Both the position numbers and the translations under genes were made by a program. 64,000 bases of DNA from Cinclus cinclus (Eukaryota; Chordata; Aves; Passeriformes; Cinclidae), in contig NC_085052.1 in the NCBI RefSeq assembly GCF_963662255.1, positions 14,359,151 to 14,423,150 on the forward strand, given 5' to 3'. Numbering within the stretch: position 1 is the stretch's first letter; the number at the start of each line of letters is the position of its first letter. This document shows, one piece after another, positions 13,173 through 25,375 of the stretch. The notes under the pieces were generated by a model, which saw only the letters and a list, made by a program, of their open reading frames with translations, was not told the origin of the DNA and made no database searches.

Positions 13173-15378
13173 AGTTGGACAAATGTGTCTTGAAAAGGCA
13201 CGATTTTATTAATGGATTCCTTCTGCACTTTAGGCACTGCTTTTCAATTATGTGCATCAATGGTGGGGTCAAACATCAAACCAAGTAATAAACAGGGCTC
13301 GTGTAGGTCCACGTGCAGAGAGAGGCTCCTCATCAGAGTGGCCTTCTGGAAGAAAGTTAAGAAAGTGAACAGGGGAAAATACAGCATCCCTGCCTCACCG
13401 TGTCTGTTTACATTTGGGGAAAAATGGCTGAAGTTGGCTACGACTCCAATTAAGGAAAATCTGTCTTCCACCATTTTAGACATAGGTTTACACTTTCATT
13501 TTCTTACAGAAGAAAGGGAAGAAATCAAAGTTAGAAAACAAACAAAAAAGATCCATTTTCTCATATAAAGTTTACCTGAAAGGTCCATATTACTGGGAGG
13601 TAAGCTGACATTGCTATTCCAATTACTTCCATCCAGGTCCCTGCTGTCCCTGTTGTCCTCAACGTGACAGGTAAAAAATGAAGGAACCCTGTGGCTGGGC
13701 AGCACTGTCCCAGCTGTCAGGAGAGCAGCTCATTTCTAGCCTCATATGGTTTTGTTACGAAGTGGGAACCAAAGGCATATCAGAGAATAAAACATGAATT
13801 ATTTGATATCCACAACATACTGAAGAAGTGAAGTCAGACACCCTTGCAGGTCACCCGTGCAACTGCTTAGGCTGGGAAAGTGTCCGGGGGATCAGCAATG
13901 AGTGGGCATTAAGAAGTCATAGGAAAAGGCAGGAATAGAGTCATCAGGTCAGCAACAAGCCAGCACAGACAGAAAGGCCACACACACCCTCTAATCACAC
14001 TGATTGTGAAAGAGACACTGAAATGTGGGAAGAAATTGCAGAGGGATGTTCACAAAATCACAGCTGACCTCTCTGAGACTTGGACAGGGAGCATAGATAT
14101 AAATGATCTGCACTGCAGCTAAAACACTGCATTGCAGACAGGAGAACAGAGATTTGCCCTTAAGATCTAGCAAGTATTACAAATACAAATGTGTGTATAG
14201 CATGACCTGAGAGCTGGTAACACGCTGCTTCCTTTGCTGCCTGGAAAATTCAGTCAGATTTGGCTGAGGGAAAAAATGATGCTAGCAACAATCACTCAGT
14301 TTCTAAATGCCTGGAAGAAAACTGGCAGAAGTGTAATGAGAGCCCCATAAAATGACACTTTGAAAAGTATCAATCTATTTCACCTATTTCCAAGAGACCT
14401 TTCTATCCAAAATGTGGCTCCTGGAGTAAGAAAGGGAATAGACAATCCCATCCCAGAACACCACAATTACCTTGTCTGATTGCCTTTGCATTTTTGTTGA
14501 GGTGTAAGCTGAACAAAAGAGGAGTCTGCAGGTTTGATTTTCAATAGATTTCACTTCCCACTGGCACACCAGCATAAGGAGCACTGTAGAGTCGCAGAGC
14601 ACTGACTTGAGATTTCTCTGAGACTTCAGTGACAGTCCCAGCTCTGTTGGTGTCCTTTACAGCTGGAAATTCCTCTCTTACTAATATTTCACATAAAATG
14701 TTCTGTCTAATAACCCAAACTATTGTCTGCACTTACATAGTACTGTTAAATGAAGATAACAGATTTTGAGTAGGACTTTGGGCATCCTGCTTACCTGGAT
14801 TACAGAAAAGGGAGGAGCACTGGATTTTGGGATATCTTTTAGTTCTCATTTTTGTCTCTATGATGACGTTTATTGTCAGGTCAAGGGCAGGCACAAAGAC
14901 ATGTGATAAGTCATATGGTGAAGATAACTGCTTGGATTTGAAATATTTCTTAACAAAAAACAGTGTTAATTAAAAGCAGACAGTTTATCCTCATGAGCTC
15001 TGAATCACAGATTCAGAATTTTTGGATGTATAGGGCTAACATACATGAGCATATACTGCATGAAACAATTATATGCAAACTATTTTGCAATAAAAACTAC
15101 CTTTTTCTAAGGCAAATTTAAATAAAATATTTCAAAAAACTCTAGTTTTTCTACTTCAGTGAAAAGAGATGATAGCTTTCCACAAGTCAACTTAGCATTT
15201 TCTCTGTTTGATGCCTCAGTCTATAAAGAGTGATCTGAATTATTCCACTACTGAAAATATCAAAGAGCAATGGGTTGTTTTTTTAATAGATCACAACAAT
15301 GAATTTATATTCAGTATTTCTGGTTTGGTTTGTCTTTAACTTCACCAGCACATTCAGAGCTAGGAAATGAGCTGTAAA

Positions 15379-15417
15379 TTGTTGCTCCTCTAGCTCCTCT
15401 ATCTGAGGGAGCAACAA
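15379..15417. repeat. Inverted repeat with 10-bp perfect arms
   Basis: TTGTTGCTCC at 15379-15388 is the exact reverse complement of GGAGCAACAA at 15408-15417, leaving a 19-base loop. The arms are flanked by near-identical direct copies of AGCTGYAAATTG (about 15370-15381 and 15418-15429). No flanking gene is recognised. Confidence 0.75.
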
Positions 15418-15482
15418 GCTGCAAATTGGTATGGATGTGCATATTTTAGAATATTATCACTATATTATCTTTTGGTGGTTTG

Positions 15483-15498
15483 TTTTTTTTTTTTTTTT
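15483..15498. repeat. Poly(T) run
   Basis: Sixteen consecutive T. It could be the remains of a retroposed poly(A) tail on the minus strand, but no element body is recognisable next to it. Confidence 0.8.
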
Positions 15499-17300
15499 GG
15501 CTTGTATTTTTATTTTGGCTGTCCCTGAAAACCTGAACTGTTTACAGGTACAATGTAGATCTTATTTGCTGGCAATTGTTATTCAGCTAATGATTTAAAC
15601 TCCTGAAGTTTTTTATTAGCTTTTATTGTTTACTGCTAAATATTTTTACTATTCATAAAGAGCCAGGCTCTGAAATCTGTTGCTAAGCCACTTGCCTCCA
15701 TTGATTTGCAATGATTTGACATTAAAAAAATGACCATTACTCTATTTTCTTCCTACTTTTCCACCAATTCTTAATCACCTGCTCCTGTGTGACTACCACT
15801 TTACTGCAGGTGAGATATCAGCACAACAGCTTCAATGTCTCCTGCTTCTCCTGCTTTGAATAGCCAGCACAAGGACTTAGCAGAGTGATTTTGGATCTCT
15901 GAGGAAAACATAAGAAAGAAAAATACAGAAATCCTTGCATAGACTTCAGACTATCATATATGTTAAAAAAATCCCAAAAAAACAGGGTGATTTCTGCAAT
16001 AAAACTAAAGCAAATGGTATATGACTGATTATGCATCTTTTACCCCTTGTTGGTAAAGTCTATGGGGACTATTTTAAGTTAGGGAAAATGAAACTAAGAA
16101 CAGCAGCAGCTGGGTCTCGATTTAAAACAAGCATTTGTAAAAGCTGATTTTCTTTTCTTCAATGACAACAAAAAATGCAATGAATATTTTGCAGTTAAAG
16201 CTCATTTATGTATAAAGAACCACAAAGTTATTTCCTCATTGCAATGACTGTAATTGTATTGCTTCAGAGAACCCACAGACATTTCTATAGGACAGAAAAC
16301 TATTCAGTACCATTTGAATTCAATCCTTTTCAGAATTATCACAGCTGGAGGATAGGGAATAAATGACTGAATGAAGGTTTGCAAAATCCTGCCCTACACT
16401 GAGATTTCAGCTATTCATGGGATTGTTTTGGGCATCTCTTCATCAATAAGTTGTTTTGTCTATAAAACTTTCCAACAGTCCTGTATTTAACAACATATAT
16501 GTCCTTATTTTCTCACATTTGAGATCTGTTTAAGGTCTATGTCTTTAACACTGACTTTTCAAAGACTTAAAAACCTCTATGTGATGCACCTTGGGGAATT
16601 TTGTCTAAGTGGAGGGTTGAAGGCTGATTCCTGTGCTTAGATGCTTTATTTGAAGATGAACACTGATGTGAGTTTAAAATGTACTTTCTGCCCACATGCA
16701 AATATTTCTCCTGAAAACCTGCCAGTGAGAGAACTGAGCTTGAGTCTATTGCCAGGTGAAAGAAGTAAATTGCTACCTTGCTGTCTTAGTTTGCCAGTAA
16801 AACCAGTATCTAATACTGATAATGCCTCCGGAAGTACAGAGTTAAAAATTAAAGAGTTGGAAAGGAAGCCATTCAGCTGTTATCAGTGCTTGATACCCTA
16901 TAGAATTAAGATTATTGAGCTATGTTTAATCTTCACAAATGGCAAAAAGGTTTTTCCTAACACTTTTGTATTGGCTACCAGTCTACAGCTCCTTCCTCTC
17001 CCTTTCTTTGACCCTGATAGACGAGTTGGGTGCTTTGGAAAATGAACCATTAGAATAAAGGGTGATCATTTATTACAATTGAAGTTTTATCAAGGGAAAT
17101 AATTTCTATAATCAGGTATGAAGCAGGACCTGAAACATTCTAGCTAACATCTGAGAAAAAGCCTATGGAAAGATATTACAGGGAAGCCTGTGGTCTGTGA
17201 CTGAATTGCATACTCCCTTTCTTGAAGCTTTGCCTATCTGGATAAAGCAAAGTAACAGGGGGATAACACAATATGAAGATGATTAAGAAGTATTGAGCCT

Positions 17301-17392
17301 ATATAGATATACATGTATGTGCATATGTGTGTGTTTGTATGTATACATGTATGTATGTGTGTATATATGTGTATATATTCACACGCATATGA
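17301..17392. repeat. Degenerate (TG/TA)n microsatellite
   Basis: About 90 bases of alternating ATACATGTATGTGCATATGTGTG-type sequence, compound TG, TATG and TA units. It opens reading frames on both strands (17234-17425 minus, 17313-17564 plus) that are artefacts of the repeat. Confidence 0.85.
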
Positions 17393-20300
17393 GCAGTACT
17401 TTAGAGAGAAGAAAAACATATCCAAATTTTTAGGTGGAACAACTATATTTTGTTTATTACTGTTGGAGCATTTTGTGCTACTTCTCTGGCAGATATGTCA
17501 CAAGTGTAAGTCTTGGGGACATGCTGACAGAAAGATGATGCTGCGGGGATTTCAGTCTTCCTGATTAATAATTTTGGTTATGCTGCCTGGTTAGTGGATC
17601 ATGTGTTGTTTTTCCAACTGACAACCTGCGGAAGCAGGTGATATTTTTCTCTGAATTTCAATATTGACTCAGAATGCATGATGGTTTAATATTCTTGGTT
17701 GTTAATGATTTAATTGACAATATTAAAACAAACAAACCCTTACCAACGACAAAAAACTATGGATTGTATGCAATTGATCCCATCTGATAGGTTCCAGTTT
17801 GGTCATGGATGCATGTTACACTGCAGCAAACGAATGGGTCAGGGAGAGGGCTGCACTAGACAACAAGCCCAGTCACCTAGGACAGATGTTTCCCAAGAAT
17901 GCCACCTCTGGCTCTCTCTGTGCTGGTGTCCAGACTGCAAACAGCTCTGGCAGGGTTGAGTAGTGGGATAATCTTGTTTGCTGTGCAAGGATTTGTTATA
18001 CCAGCTAGCATAAATTAAATTTTGCTCTTCCTGGGAAAGAAAGTAGTATTGTTTTGCATTATACTCATGAACGACTTATTTTCTCCTTTTTTTTGGTGTT
18101 TCTTGCTTCTCAAGATGGTATTATAGGCTCAGTTGTCCCTTGAACCTGAGCTCAGGCTGGCACTGCAGAGTGGGTAAGGATTGTATTGGCAGGGCTGTTT
18201 GGTGTCCTGCCAGGGAAGGACGTGTGGAGCAGAGATTTGTAGTAAACCTCAGATATCCATTCCTCTTCCCTCCAGCCCTCCTGTGCTATTTGTAACTCAG
18301 GACATGGTTCCACCAACACTTCATGAATGAAGTTTCCAAACACCAGTGAGCTATTAAACATTAGAATTTAATTCTTTTTGTTGTGTTACTGCATGCAGGA
18401 GTTGTCTGGAATTGGTTTTTTTTGGGTGGGGGAAAGTGGTAAAGTGCCTGGCAGGTTACACAAGGAGCTGAGGAGGAGACAGGATGGATTTGCAGCAATG
18501 TCTGCTTAAGGAGGAGTTTGGATCACTGATCTATGTCACTTCTTATTTGCTTCTGTGTATGTATTTCGTGTGTCCTAAGACAGGCTCTTAAGTCTTTGCA
18601 ACCCATTTTGGTGTTAAGAGGGGTGTTCTATGGGGTGTTCACTGCATTCTACTTAAATAATTTCCTAATGCATGTGACTCAGTGTATTTACTGAGCTGGT
18701 AGAGATCATACTCTTAATTGAAAACCACTGAGCTCAAAAACATTCCAGAAAAATGTCAATAGTCTGCCTTATTATATCACAACCTTTTCAAATATTGTTT
18801 CTCAAGTAATTTAAAAGTTAGTCAAAGGACGTGGTAAATAGCAATTTGAAGAAAAACATGACTGATTATGTCTAGATCCATGTTATTTGCAGACCAAGTA
18901 CCTGATTAATTTTTCAGTGGAGGTAATGAAAAATTTTTGTTTGACTTCAATTGAAGTTTTGTCGGATTTTCTCAAGCCTCCAGGCAAATTAACCAATGCA
19001 GAAGGAGTGTATTAATGTGAATGAGCAAACTCTTGCCTAAACTTTTTAAGATCCAAAACGTCTGCAACAAACAGATGTTACTAAATATGTCTGATGCACT
19101 GATGCAAATTTACTTGCTTTCCAGATGGGTAACAGTGATTTGAGAAGATAAACTTGAACATACTTCAGTATAGAGGGAAATATTTTTTCCACTACTTGTG
19201 ATTTGCTTATTGAGTTACAAATGATGGCAATCAAGAGTGAGAGTAGCAAAAGATTTTCCTGAGCTAAAGCCTATTTTCCTAGTAACTAGGTTTGTAAAAC
19301 AAGAGTAGGCATGTGAGGATTACTTACTAATTGTGTCTAAACACAGCTGAGGAAGATGGGTTTAGCACCCTTTTTCCCATGTGCAGAGCATGAGGACAGC
19401 CATACTGTAAAACATTCTGCATGCCCTGAAGACTTCCATGCATGGCTTGCTCTGAATTTATTTCCCAAATGCACCACTGAATGGGAAATGTTCTCAACAG
19501 AAAGCTTCATAAACCTTGGTTTATAATTTTTTAATTATGGCGCACAAATCTGTTGACATTGAGAGTGAGTAATACACATCCCACTGGTTCTGAAACTTCT
19601 CTGTTGTCTATCTTTTACCCAGTTTTATTAGTAGTGGTTGAAATGCTACTTACTATTCTTATGTTCTCAGGTTCTGTCATTCTATGCCTCTGTGCCAAAA
19701 AAAATAACTTTTTTCCCCAATACTGTGTTCCACTGCTAAATATCTGTTAGTCTCCAAATGCTAATTAACTCACTGAGGAAATCAAACCTCTGAGGCATTT
19801 TTTCAATTTTGATAGACACTGAGAAGCAGCATTTGTGCAACTCTGCATGTATAACTGAATATAAAGCAAAAGGTCTATGAGCATCTAGAGGAAATGTGTA
19901 TTCCTGCCTGCTTGAGCTTGAAACATATGAAATCCTTCTATTTCTTGGATCTGCTCAGGCTGGCAGAAATATCATTATGGCAAAGTTTCACATTAATTCC
20001 TGGATTTAGCCTTTGGAACTTGCAAAGGATGAGCAATAATGCATTGAGGCTTGCTGATGGATTGGAAAATCCGGGTAGCCTTGCATCAAAAGGTGAAGGG
20101 ATATGGGTTAAAGCACTCCTTCCAGAGTCTGCACATTCATAGGTTTAAGACATTTTCTCTTCTGCAATTAGGCATGAACATCTAATTATAGCACGTTTCA
20201 CAGATATATGATCCTTATTAAATAATTCAGACTCCCAAAAGATTTGTTTTAGTGTCTTGCCATAATAGAAAGTAAGAACTTGAAAGTTCAGCAGAATTGA

Positions 20301-22501
20301 CTAACTTCTGGTTTTCCTAAATGATCAGTATCTTGATGGCTTTAGGTGGTGTGGATATCAATCATGTGTGTGATGTCATTGAATTTAATGGGACACTACC
20401 CTGTTGGTTGGTGGGTTTTCACATGGCATTGCTGATCAACTTTCCTGCAAAGGAGTCCAAAATGGGTGCTCTGTGAGCAATGCAAGACCATTACTTACAA
20501 ACTCGAGGGAATCTAGCTCAAAGCTCACTGTTGTGTGCATTTAAGAAGGATTCAAGGTATTATGTCACTTTTAGCTGGGCTATTTCAGATGGAAACAAGA
20601 CACAGACCAAAAATACCATTTGCAGTGTGCTTAAACACTAGTTTGCAGGGTGTGTGTGGTCTTTAAGACCAGGTATGGTTGCTTCACACTGAAAAGTGAG
20701 ATTTTAGCTTATAATGTTCATGATGACTTCATTACAGAATAATTGCAGACATGTTCTTTTCTTTTTGCATTACTGAATCCCTAGCATATTTGGTCAGAAA
20801 CTATTGAGAAGACACCAGAATCTTCTATAGTTCTTCCCATTTTCAAACAAGGCTAAGATAGCACATCACAGGATGTCCTTGGGATTCAGTGAGTAAATTC
20901 AGAACCCCTAAAATGATTACTTTTATCTCTACTTTAGAGGACAGAATAAATATAAGCTATGAAATTTCTATTTACATTAACAACAGATTGTCATACATAG
21001 GAGTACTCATACCACTACAGCCTAATGAATTTACAGAACCACCTTGTTTTTAAGTATACCACTGTTAAATTTTAAAGATAAAGTTAATTTCAAGGACTTG
21101 TATAAATTTGTTTTAATGCTGAGATGTGACTTTAAATCTATAAATCTGGGACAAATTTGCCCAGCACTTGCTAACTATAATTTTCCACAAGCAAGCTTAG
21201 AGAGAAGTACAGTTAATGTGGGTGGAAAGAAAACCTCTCAGAGCTTCTCTCCATAAAAGGTTTCCCATTATCTCAAAAAACCTTGCATTTGTTACTGTGC
21301 AAGGATATACCTGGGCAGTCACAGCAGAGCTGCTGAAGTTTATTTGTGCCTTGAGGCCCAGAGAAAAGGCATGATAAATACAAGAATAACCCCAAATTTC
21401 TTCATGTTCAGTCTGTCCTCTTGTGTTGCTTTTCTTCCTCAATTCTATTCTCTTAACAAAAAAGACAAAGTCATATATGTGATAAATCCATCAAAAGTCA
21501 CTGTCCAACCCCAAGACAACCTACAAACCACCCACCCCTTCTGCACTGTCTGTCAGTGATATCTGAGGGCATAATTAAACTTCAAGCTGTAGACGTTTAG
21601 TTCAAATCCTATAGAAAGCACAGCAAATTTTTTACACAGTGAACTTCTTGTACAGCATTAGAGTTCCATGTTACTTTTATTTGGACTCATTGACTATTCA
21701 TATAGGCACCTGTTTTACTGCATTCTTCCCCTATCAAATACAAAAATATGAATTGTCCTGCATTAATTGGGTTTTTTGTTTTTGTTTTTTTTTAAACTTC
21801 ATCTTCAATACAAAGTTTACAGTCAATTTTATTGCACATGCATCAGAAAGACCTGCAACTCTGCTAAAACAATTATCTTAATTTCAAGGAAATATTTATA
21901 AAATTTGTACTTAATTACGACAGCCATATAAAATACTTGTAGGAATTGTGCATGAAACATAAATGGCATGAATATTTTGCCTTGCAACGGGATCTTGTCA
22001 CTTGATACCATTAGTTTTTGAAACAGGCAAGCTTTTCAGAGGTAGCAAATAAATTCAACTATCTGCGTGCCCCAGAATGCTGCAGACCAAAGCACCCCCC
22101 ATGGCACAGGGCTGTCTGACACATCCTGGTGTGACCTGCCTGCTCCCTCCCCTCTCCCTGCTGGCTGTGCTGTGAGTTCCCAGAATCAGAGCAACAGGCC
22201 CATACTCTCCCCTATTTTTATTCTATTTTAATTGAGTTTAGAAGGTGGAAGCCAAAAATCCAGCCCCAGACGACCAAAGTATTTTCATGAACCTCCAGGA
22301 AGGAGTCCTTGGGCACTGGTGATTCACAGCCATAGCTGAGAATGCCTGCTGAGGACACTTACCACTCACCATTTTGCTTTCTTGGTTTGCATTGCTCGAT
22401 GCTGGTGTTTTGTCTTGTTATTTTTTTGACTCATGGTATATTTAGTAAAGGTTTGTCTTGCAACAGTTCTGAGCCCAGGTATTTTCAATGAGCTTTCTTG
22501 G

Positions 22502-22523
22502 GCTGAGCATCCCCATGCTCAGC
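22502..22523. repeat. Short hairpin with 9-bp perfect stem
   Basis: GCTGAGCAT (22502-22510) and ATGCTCAGC (22515-22523) are exact reverse complements separated by CCCC. The stem is GC-balanced and could extrude as a cruciform or fold in RNA. It lies in intergenic DNA with no gene nearby. Confidence 0.75.
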
Positions 22524-25119
22524 GTACATCACAGAGTCCCTGCTGAGAAATGACTCATGTTATTTAGTTTAGCCTCAGCAGACTTTATTATGGTTTTACT
22601 TGCCTTGTTCACGTGCAAGTACTTTTTCCTTCTGAATTACTATTACTATTCTTCACACTTGTACAGTCAAATGAGGACTAGGTACTTTGTGCTACCAGTT
22701 GAGGGGCAAGTAGTAAAATCTCACAGCATAAAACTATCTTTATAGTCAATGCAATGAGGATTTCCACAAAAATCCTATCCCTAAAGAAAGTAGAGAATAA
22801 TTCTGGTCAGAGTGCAGCAAAGTGGGAAGTTAATGCAGACCAAAACTTAGATCAGAATGGTCCAATTAAGATATTTATTGTTCATGTGCTCACGTCAATG
22901 ATGGGAAATCTTGCAAAACAAATCTGCAACAAATCTGTTTTGTGAATTATGCTGATAAGGAATGAGACCATTAGGGATGGGAAGGAAAGGGTATGTGCTT
23001 CATAGATGGAAGGCTAGAAAGAAAATTAAAAGTCCCTTGCTGGATTAAGTTTGCAATGGCTAATATTTTTATATCCGGAGCCAGATATCAAGAGAGATCT
23101 CAGCCCTGGGAGAGTTTCTGCTCACAAAGCCCACCCACTCACACAAACTACTTAGTATGTAAAAGTCAGCTGAAGTCTCTGACTGTTGCTGGTACACAGA
23201 GCAACCTGTAGATCTTCCTGTCATCTGTGATTTTAATCTGCATCATAACTCAGCTGAACCCATGCACTCGGAATATCGCTTTGTCTGACACGGCTGAGTT
23301 ATAGCATGGACAGAAATTAAACAAGCCTACAGGTTATTCCATTGCTTTCTCCATCTAGAAATAACAGACCATTATTTTGTTTTAAGTACAGAAACAGTAC
23401 CCTGGACTTCATATTTACAATAAAATCAGAAATACTTTTCTGGAAAGAGCTTGAAAAGAGTTTAACTTCAAGAGATTATAGGACAGCTCTGTTCTTCTTC
23501 AAAAGAAGACAGAATAATAAACAGACATAACTCCTCTTTCACAAACACACTCACTATAATTTCTAAGCTCTGTTGCTGGAACAATTCCTATTCTATTTCC
23601 AGCATCCCAAAGAGCAATGACACACAGCACTCACTACAATGCTCCTTACATCAGAAATAAAAGGAGCAAGAGAAAAATGAAAGTGAACATGGACAGACTT
23701 TCCATTACTCCCATTTTCTAAAGTAAACCATTTTTCTCTCTTATGTTCTGCCCCTGCACAGAGCTGGTAGATGAATGCTTCCCCTTACTTTAGATGAACC
23801 ATCTGTGTCAGTAAGGCTTGCAAGAGAGAGCTCTATTCAGCAACTAAGAACTACTGCTGGCTAAAAAATAGAAGTGGTTTTAACAAACTATTTTTTAAAA
23901 AGTTTCTTTATTTTCATTAGATTTTGGAGCCTTATATATTTTACTCCATAAACTGTAAAAATTTTCACTCTTGTGGACTCTAAGAATTATTGAAGGTTAA
24001 TTGTCAAACATCTAGCTTTGAACAAGGTGCTAGAGTGTCAACATCTTTGAATTTCCTGTACTCTGCAGGGCTTCTGGAAGAGCTAGAAATTTTATATCAA
24101 AATTCTAAATATTCTGGTTTGGCCTAGGTGTAACTGTTTTATGGTTTCACTCTATCCAAATTATTTGCTGTGCTTTAATGTGCTTCTTTTTTTTCAGAAG
24201 AATTTGAGACTCAAGCACTAAACTGATAATTAGATTGTTTGTTCCTTTTAGTGCACTAAACACATCTTCATCTGCCATGCTTTACAGTCAGTCCACTATG
24301 CACGATATTGTCTCAGTACAAGACTCAGCCTGTCTTGTCTTCCTGATTAATTAGAAGCAGATTGTAGCCAGAGCTTTGACTGGTGGAAAGTGATTGTTAC
24401 ATAGCCAGGGACAAATTATTTTCCCACAGAGCCACTCCAGTATCTAAAGCCAAGTCTAAAAATATCACAACATTTTAATATTTACATTAATCGCTCAAAA
24501 AATAATGAGCACATGGAAGAATCTGTAAGATACAGTATTACAACTGTCATTGTTCATTTTATGGCACAGTACAGAAGTTGATCTAATTCTTCAGTTGTTA
24601 CAACTGGCAGAAAAACTGCTTTCGGGGCCAAATTCTTGCAGCATCTGTGTATAGCCATCCAGTACAAAATTGGCAGTGAAATGCAGTTATACAGGCAGGA
24701 AACTGTTTATCCTCTGTTATTTTCTGTACGGTTTCCTATACCATGCTTGGGATCATAATTTCACAAGATCCTTTCTGAGCCACAATGAGGGGGGGTGTGA
24801 AAAATCTAGCATGCCCACTTCTGTCTTATGTTGTTTGTACACTCAGTGCCTCCCCAGGGGAAGAAAAGCTTGTAAGAATTTTTCATTTTGGTTTTACTTC
24901 CTCTTGTTGTTATTTTTTTCTGTTTATGTTTATTTGTACTACAGAAGAAGAAATGTTCCAACCTGTGTCTGCTCTGTCCTTCCTGGGAGCAATTATCCTG
25001 CAGCCCAGAGTAGCTCTTTCTCTGGCTTTTCTTCCTTGGAGAAGACTAAATTCTGAGCTTCAGTGCACTAAGTTACATGAAGAGAGAGGAGTAAAGCTTT
25101 ATCTCAAATCTTTCTTCCT

Positions 25120-25375
25120 AGATAATATCTAGGTGTTTCCTTCCAATAACTAAAGGAGGTCTATAAGAAAGGCGGGGACAGAATTTTGGTAGGGCTTGTT
25201 GAAATAGGACAAAGGATAATGGTTTTAAACTAAAAGAGGGTAGATCCAGACTAGATAAAATGAAGAATTTTATTTATGAGAAGGGTGGTGAAGCACTGGC
25301 ACAGGTTTCCCAGAGAGATGGTGGATGCCCCATCCCTGGAAACATTCAAGGCTGGACTGGATGGGTCTCTGAACT
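25120..25375 (+). mobile_element. CR1 LINE 3' fragment, plus orientation
   Basis: The sequence follows the avian CR1 3' region in order: the AAAGGAGGTCTATAAGAAAG block, the GTAGGGCTTGTTG and ATAGGACAAAGG blocks, TTTTAAACTAAAAGAGGGTAGA, GAGAAGGGTGGTGAAGCACTGG, then the CCCAGAGAGATGGTGGATGCCCCATCCCTGG region and GGCTGGACTGGATGGG. These blocks are strongly characteristic of CR1 in birds. The terminal hairpin and short tandem tail are missing after about 25375. The overlapping frames of 78-123 codons at 25251-25631 are incidental. Similarity was judged by eye from memory of the family. Confidence 0.9.

Larger units (their letters stand above)
3981..25119. other. Intergenic gene desert, first part
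   Basis: This is about 21 kb of AT-rich DNA in which I recognise no exon, RNA gene or clear retrotransposon. Open frames are short, unlike any family I know, and lack splice context; the longest are 134 codons at 16641-17045 and 118 codons at 13212-13568. Simple sequences are listed separately. Slightly GC-richer patches occur around 7120-7310, 10720-10950 and 22050-22200 without recognisable content. Confidence 0.6.

Noticed and set aside
16641..17045. 134-codon plus-strand open frame
   Set aside because: No recognisable motif, and the region lacks acceptor/donor organisation consistent with an exon of this size.
24618..24680. Possible GGGGCCAAATTCT amniote repeat start
   Set aside because: Match limited to about a dozen bases, no second half.
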